Below are positions 58,901 to 64,000 of a stretch of DNA of 64,000 nucleotides, piece after piece. Below the pieces are notes generated by a model. The model saw nothing but the letters and a program-made list of their open reading frames with translations. It did not search any database and was not told the origin of the DNA. Each line of letters starts with the position of its first letter. Position 1 is the stretch's first letter. The DNA comes from Bryum argenteum (taxonomy: Eukaryota; Streptophyta; Bryopsida; Bryales; Bryaceae), in contig CM073322.1 of the NCBI GenBank assembly GCA_037043015.1, positions 10,613,601 through 10,677,600 on the forward strand. Direction: 5' to 3'. The position numbers and the translations under genes are program-made.

Positions 58901-61900
58901 CGAAACACACGAACCTTAATATTTTGTTGTTTTGTGACAAAGTTTTCACTTTCAGACGGATTTTCTTCATCGCGTATCTTCTACCATCTAATTTATTTAC
59001 ACATAATACCACATGTCCAAAACCTCCTTCTCCTGTGATAACAAGCCACCACATTGTCATATAAGTCACAACAGCCTAGCATGACCACCTTAGGATACCT
59101 TGAGCAGCAATACAGATGATACTAAGACATGGTATTCTAAAATTTAGTTCAGTAAGCTAGAATAGTCATCCATACCCAGCAATGATATCTCCTCAAAATC
59201 AGATAAGTAGCGTGAGTTTGAGGTATTGCCCGCTCCTAAAAGGTCTGGACTGGCATCCCAGAATTGGCTCACTGATGGTTGATTCTGCAAGTAACAGTAA
59301 CCATGCTTAGCAACAAAAACCGACGTAAATGTCACAATCCTTCAGGAAAACTGCTAAGCCTGTGGAACGCTGTATTCTGAATGAATGACAACATCCACGC
59401 CACCAATGGTGTTCAAGTTGTTCGCAACAATATCCATGGTTGGAGGAAGCAGGGTCTTCAGCTTACAGATGGGTCAAGAGCTGGGGAACTCATATGGGTA
59501 GCTTGTGGTGGAAATGATCTTCGGAACGTAGCATTAAAGAGCTCAGGCTGATGAGACACCAGATCTTTCACCCATTGTGGCAAAATCTGAATCATGGAGC
59601 ACAAGCAATGTGAACTGAAAGAAACACTCACTTATTTGTGAAAAGGACCTCCTCGAGGACATGTTAAGAGCATTTGACCAGTCAAGGAATTGATTTTGCA
59701 TGCAGAGGTAAAAAAGGGTCATAACAGACTTATGTCCGCCAAAACATAAGTCCGAAGTAGTCCATCTTCATCACTTGACAGATATAGAAAATAAAATGAA
59801 AAAGAACAAAATTAAATCACAAACTTACACCGAGGTTTTCAAATTGCGCGGCCAAGGCTGGAAGTGTATTCGGCAACGGGCCCCGTGCTCCACTAACCAA
59901 TCGAAGAAGATGAGCCTGTTCGAAAACAAGTCAACCTTTACCCTAGAATGACGAAGAATGGGAACTCACCAACTACTAGACAATATTTCATTTAATTGGC
60001 TTGCGAGTTGTTCTAAAGTGCGAAATGAAATTGCACATGATCGAAACTAGACGTAACAGACCAGACCACTCGTGCCTAACAACTGAATGTATAGTCGTAT
60101 TTGGAGGCAACTGACTAAAAAATGACGCTGTGTTCACCGAGAACCACATTCGTAGTAAACCTATTACATGGCCTTAAGATCAGATACAGAAAAGTCAAGA
60201 ACGAAAACCCTACTACTGAAAGACTGAACGAGCATATACCAGAAGAAGATCTTTTTGGATGAGTTTTGTCGCAGCATCTTGGTCGACAGTAGAATTAGGC
60301 AAATCATCGCTAGAAGTGGATTCCGAATGATCGTCTTCACCATGACTCTCGTCGTCTTCGTCGTCTTCGTCATCTTCGTCATCTTCGTCATCTTCATCTT
60401 CGCCCCCATACTCGAGAGTACTAGAGCTATGGTCCAGAAGGGGTGTTTCCTGCAAAGTAAACGAGATATTTGCATCGAGTTAAAAGTCACAAAGTGCCTC
60501 CTACGGACAAGGATGCACGAACACAACATACTAGTTGAGAGCAAAGTCAGGTCAATATTTCAAGTTTCATATTTCACAAGAATGCTGATTATTTAGCCAT
60601 AAAGTCTACAAGATCCGAAATCCATAGCTTCTAGTCATGAGTCCTTACCTTCAAAATTAGGCTCCTCTGATAAAAGCCTCTCCGAGCTTTCTGTAGAATA
60701 TCTGACACAGTCTTTGAATGATTATCTTTCATAAGTTGCGCGGCCAGTTCATTGTCTAATTCTTTGAAACCAATTTCACCCTTTACAGGCAACTTCAAAG
60801 GTCCTTCTGTAATTAATCCCACATCTTCGTTCTCTTCGCCTACTACGCGACGAGGCTTTGCATCTGTATGTTTCCTGCCTTTTTTTGGTTCCGTCCCGTG
60901 TCGATCTTTTGTCAAAGTACCATTTGTCCTGCCTTTGGTAGGTGTAGAAACTTCATCCAGATGATAATCATTCTCAACCCAATTTTCGCCGAAAAGGTCA
61001 AAGAATACAACTTCCTCACAGCGACCACTATCATCTTCTGCTTCTGTTGATGTTGCAAGAGAGTCCTGAAAAATACCTCATCAGCCTCATACTTGTGGGT
61101 CCAACAATTTACAAGGAGTGCATTGAAACCCTATAAGTCGAGAATTTAGGTTACAAAATCTTGACAAAAGCATGCCAATCGATTACATATCCTCCAAATC
61201 AGACTGGTACATCTATTTTTGTGCATTGATTCTTGCCTCCAAGGGTGCTGCATGAGGAGAATGTGTTGAATCAATTTCCACTGGAATCTTGTGACTGTCG
61301 AAAAAAGACGTTGACTTAGTTGGTCGATTTTCAGACAGGAATTCTTGAGCGGCCACAGTCAAGATGTGGACCATAATACGACCTTCCCTTGCCAATGATG
61401 CCGCCTATGGTCAGAACCAGCGTTAGAAGCTTTGAAACTGCTATATATTTAGCAGCATGTATCAGCAGAGTAACTAAATTCAGATGTCACGAATGCTTTG
61501 AAAGAAAAACTATTATAAGAAATCATATGAGGTATGAAAACATGTTCCGGGTCAAACTACATGACGAACCTGCTCTACAAGTAAAGAATGAAGCCGGTGT
61601 GATTGCTCACTTGAAAGCCCTTTCTTTGGGATCACAGTTAACTTAGGTGGCCTCTGAGGATATCCGGGCAGACATCTGCAAGATACATTACTTGTTGGAG
61701 ACTAAGAAGAACTTGATACTTTGTGCACGTACACGACACCCAACGATGGCCACTATGCTACTCTTAGTAAATTGAGTCAAGGCAAGCCTCGACATCTGTG
61801 CTGCAGCAAAATATTTGGGCAGGTCGCGTTTATCTCCAATGTGATTGCCCGTTACTTATTGATCTTAGTAAATAGAACATTAATCAGTGAAGAGTACCCA

Positions 61901-62491
61901 CCTGACAACAAGCTCGGAAGACACATCCTCGACATCATCCTGATCCACTAAATCTGAATGTGGTCTGCACAGAAACGTTGGTAGAAGCAATACCATGAGT
62001 CAATCTATCAGCTCCACAGCTCATTCAACCGCAATTTGTGGATTAATCACTTATGAGTTGCATATTATCCTCATAAAGCAGCTATATCATACACGAAACA
62101 CTTATGACTAAGTCAAACATACACTTGAAAAATCAAATTTTCACTGCTCTGGAGAAGCTACAGAGTTCTATAACAAGTTCACTTGAGAGCAGCATAAAGT
62201 GTCCTACCGGAGCTGAATGGAGAACTCCCGGACAGGCTGTTCCGACACGACTTTGAAATCCTCCTGATATATTGCAGACCTGAAAAAAGATTGCTACACA
62301 ATGAATGATCCTGAAGGCATTATATTTACCATAAACTTGAAAAACAGCTAGAATGTCACTCACATAACTGTAATCTCATTGTCGACCTCGTCGGAAGAGT
62401 CAGAGAAATCAATAGCACGCTCCTTCCACGATTGCCGAGCTTTATGCTTTGCCGGACGTTTATTACGTCGATTAGATTTACTAGAAGGCAT
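52946..62491 (-). CDS. GCN2: GCN2 eIF2-alpha kinase (general amino-acid control)
   Basis: Cytosolic kinase that senses uncharged tRNA and phosphorylates eIF2-alpha, lowering general translation. Exons (minus): 62491-62364, 62279-62208, 61964-61902, 61675-61570, 61404-61237, 61065-60649, 60449-60240, 59915-59829, 59586-59467, 59284-59176, 59032-58915, 58609-58555, 58417-58224, 58022-57835, 57716-57574, 57311-57059, 56768-56498, 56255-56162, 55955-55875, 55768-55712, 55532-55401, 55060-54974, 54779-54674, 54478-54342, 54019-53885, 53714-53641, 53491-53380, 53295-53173, 53080-52946 (1324 aa; frames agree at every junction). RWD domain about 35-170 (AIYQEDFKVVSEQPVREF, RCLPGYPQRPPKL). Acidic linker from about 335. 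Kinase about 485-800: loop G494-E-G-G-F-G499, Lys516, H655-R-D657-L-T-P-N-N, D675-F-G, activation loop GTYFYTAPE 707-715. HisRS-like about 830-1200 (VTEVFTRHG, AVGGRYDRLLHKYW). C-terminal part includes VLVCSRGGGGLLAERM. All expected parts are present. The intron after exon 5 uses a GC donor. Confidence 0.93.
54109..54207 (+). repeat. 33-bp minisatellite, three copies, in a GCN2 intron
   Basis: Units start at 54109, 54142 and 54175 and share GACGAACAACATA and GAAGACCTCTTTGG with few differences. It lies in the intron between the exons ending at 54342 and 54019. A plus-strand open frame through it is a by-product of the 33-bp period. Confidence 0.85.
61066..61236 (-). other. GC-AG intron of GCN2
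   Basis: The donor reads GAG|GCAAGA and the acceptor TTTTTCAG|GAC. The frame requires a phase-0 junction, and no GT donor fits before an in-frame stop 30 bases downstream. AG|GCAAG is the known consensus of the rare GC-AG intron class. Confidence 0.7.
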
Positions 62492-62516
62492 GGTGACCAA
62501 AAGTAATGGTCACCAT
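62481..62516 (-). CDS. 11-residue upstream ORF overlapping the GCN2 start
   Basis: In minus sense an ATG at 62516-62514 opens MVTITFGHHAF and stops with TAG at 62483-62481, in a different frame from GCN2. It overlaps the GCN2 start codon (62491-62489). Ribosomes initiating here would bypass the main start. It is real only if this region is in the mature 5' UTR. Confidence 0.5.
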   Translation of the reverse strand: MVTITFGHHAF

Positions 62517-62517
62517 G
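62489..62517 (-). promoter_or_regulatory. Perfect hairpin containing the GCN2 start codon
   Basis: CATGGTGACCA and TGGTCACCATG pair over 11 bp with a 7-base loop. The 3' arm contains the main ATG and the 5' arm the upstream ORF ATG. It could limit initiation or control start choice. Confidence 0.6.
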
Positions 62518-63970
62518 AAAGTGCCATCGTGGAGGACCTGGAGCTGCAGTAATCCACGGCTTACAAATACCTGCACAAGGCATCAACTCGATCAACTTCG
62601 ACGACTGTTCAAACATCAAAGTTCTCATTGTACGAGAAAGGCAAAGGTCAACATCACTACTTTAACTGAATCTCATTATAGTAGATTTACCTGCTACCAC
62701 CATTTTGAGAAAAAAAAGCTAAACAATCCACAGAAACTTTCGAACGCACTCCAGAAAGTCTTTCAAGTCCTCCACCTCCACTACTTCCAATTTAACATCC
62801 ACAGAGAAATTCCTATAAAATTAAGCTCCACCGACAACTAGATTATATTGGACTCATTATTAAGTTTCATTCCATCATTTGTAGTGCCTTCCAACGAAAC
62901 GATGTGACCAATCCAACTGTAGGAGGAAAAAGTGTTTGTATAACAACAGTATGAACCGCAACCGCAATTTCGAGAGTGCAATTCATTGCCATCGGACCGA
63001 AAGGTCAAGGATATGTTAACTCTACATCGAGGAAGTGAATGCCTGGCGTTCTTAATTGTACGGCAGTTGACAACAGCACAATTACAGATATCGTCTTTCT
63101 GCTTCTGGTTGCATAGAATAAGAGGAACAGCATTATAGTGATACAGGACTCTGATGTCCTTCCAGAACTCTAGTATCTCATCAGCTTTTTCATTTCGGCC
63201 ACATTGAGTACGTGATGTCCACTTCTAGGATACCGACAAAGTCGACGTCCACAAAAATTCCAACCGAAAGAGAATCACTATCCAAAAGCTCAAAAATCAA
63301 AATCACAGTAACCTCGGAATCAAAATTTCAAGAGATTTAGGGTTTAAAAAAGCTCGCAACACTCCAATTCAAGTAAAAAAGCGAGGAATCCGCCACACTG
63401 CACCAGATTCCGCAGGAAAAAAACTCACCGGAAGAGAAAAGCGTGCTGGAAAAGCTTCACGCCATCCTCCACTACTCCGATCCAGTCCTCATCGAAAAAT
63501 CAGTGATCGATGTCGGCCTCGCACCACCACTTCGAGTCGCAACTGGAGTACTTCTGCCATCGCCAAAGCACCACCAGGAGGCACTTGTCCTACGTGGACC
63601 TCTGATTATCTGACGTGGACGCGTAAAAATGCGGATCTGGCCGTGTCCAGTCAACATCATTCTCCCCCACGAATGAAATCTGTCAAATTGGATGAATTCT
63701 GGGGGGATCAATGAATAGTTCATGCTGAGGGTTTAGAAAGGCTAGTAGCTCGCCATTTCCGTAGTGTGATGCAGGGTTGCGTCACTGGCGTGACGCCCAC
63801 GGATTTTATGTTGTGAATTTATGATCAATTACCTCTGGAGGTGATTCCTTGCATCTGAAGGAACGTTTCTAGCTATTATTATCCTACTTTCGTGGAGTAT
63901 TTTAGGAGATTGTTTGGTGTTTCAAGCCTCGCATTCCAGCGCTTTTTGTTGTTTGAAAGAGAATTTGGCA
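62518..63970. promoter_or_regulatory. Possible shared promoter region between GCN2 and the next gene
   Basis: About 1.45 kb separates the GCN2 start (minus) from a possible start on the plus strand. A further upstream ATG-initiated frame at 62628 (minus) is out of frame with GCN2. Donor- and acceptor-like sites near 62575 and 62550 could mark a 5' UTR intron. The GC-richer part at about 63380-63620 may be the GCN2 transcription start region. No firm TATA box was chosen. Confidence 0.35.
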
Positions 63971-64000
63971 ATGGCGATGGCGATGGCATCTTCTTTGCTG
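63971..64000 (+). CDS. Possible start of a plus-strand gene, cut by the window end
   Basis: The last 30 bases read MAMAMASSLL from an ATG at 63971, in a context of repeated GGCGATG. The Ala/Ser-rich start would suit an organelle transit peptide, but too little is visible to assign anything. Confidence 0.3.
   Translation, partial: MAMAMASSLL

Noticed and set aside
60213..60596. Plus-strand and alternate minus frames over the GCN2 acidic exon
   Set aside because: They come from the GAAGAC-rich repeat in exon 7; only one minus frame links correctly to neighbouring exons.
62356..62628. 90-codon minus frame as the GCN2 N-terminus
   Set aside because: It is out of frame with the RWD domain, lacks a family match and overlaps the better start at 62491.
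1..64000. CRISPR arrays, operons, rRNA or tRNA genes
   Set aside because: None seen. The introns, LTR elements and gene content are eukaryotic.

Overview
The window looks like nuclear DNA of a land plant. Three intron-rich plant genes can be reconstructed: a group IIb WRKY transcription factor, a canopy/saposin-like ER protein and a full-length GCN2 eIF2-alpha kinase. They sit in AT-rich intergenic DNA with a large nest of chromodomain-type Ty3/gypsy LTR retrotransposons. The innermost element has a gag and chromodomain style common in non-angiosperm and fungal chromoviruses, so a bryophyte or lycophyte is possible, but the species cannot be fixed from sequence alone.

Layout. 1-5.67 kb is gene-poor, AT-rich DNA with a diverged tandem repeat and a fold-back element. 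5.67-28.79 kb is one three-level nest of LTR retrotransposons. The outer element (5676-28785, minus sense, TSD TGGTG) is interrupted by a middle element (9133-24183, minus sense, TSD GCAAT), which is interrupted in its gag by an inner element (15259-22219, plus sense, TSD CCATG). All three TSDs match exactly, so the insertion order is outer, then middle, then inner. All coding regions carry frameshifts. The inner LTR carries an array of perfect heat-shock elements just upstream of a TATA box.

30.6-32.7 kb holds the WRKY gene (plus strand, five exons, 535 aa), with four W-boxes in about 530 bp upstream. 32.7-46.7 kb is intergenic, with small hairpin or MITE-like elements, a TTAA-flanked element, a GC-rich fold-back element and a larger inverted-repeat structure. 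46.7-49.1 kb is the canopy-like gene (minus, nine exons, 230 aa, six conserved cysteines, acidic tail). 50.0-51.4 kb is a decayed SWIM-zinc-finger, transposase-like relic (minus).

52.9-62.5 kb is the GCN2 gene (minus, 29 exons, 1324 aa): RWD domain, acidic linker, protein kinase, histidyl-tRNA-synthetase-like region and C-terminal domain. Its start codon lies inside a perfect 11-bp hairpin and is overlapped by an 11-residue upstream ORF. The last 30 bases open what may be a divergent neighbouring gene on the plus strand.

The three host genes do not form a pathway unit. GCN2 (amino-acid starvation and stress translation control), the canopy protein (ER folding) and WRKY (stress transcription) are stress-related, but their proximity is probably incidental. 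All exon structures were built by hand from GT-AG signals, reading frame and family conservation; no transcript data were available.
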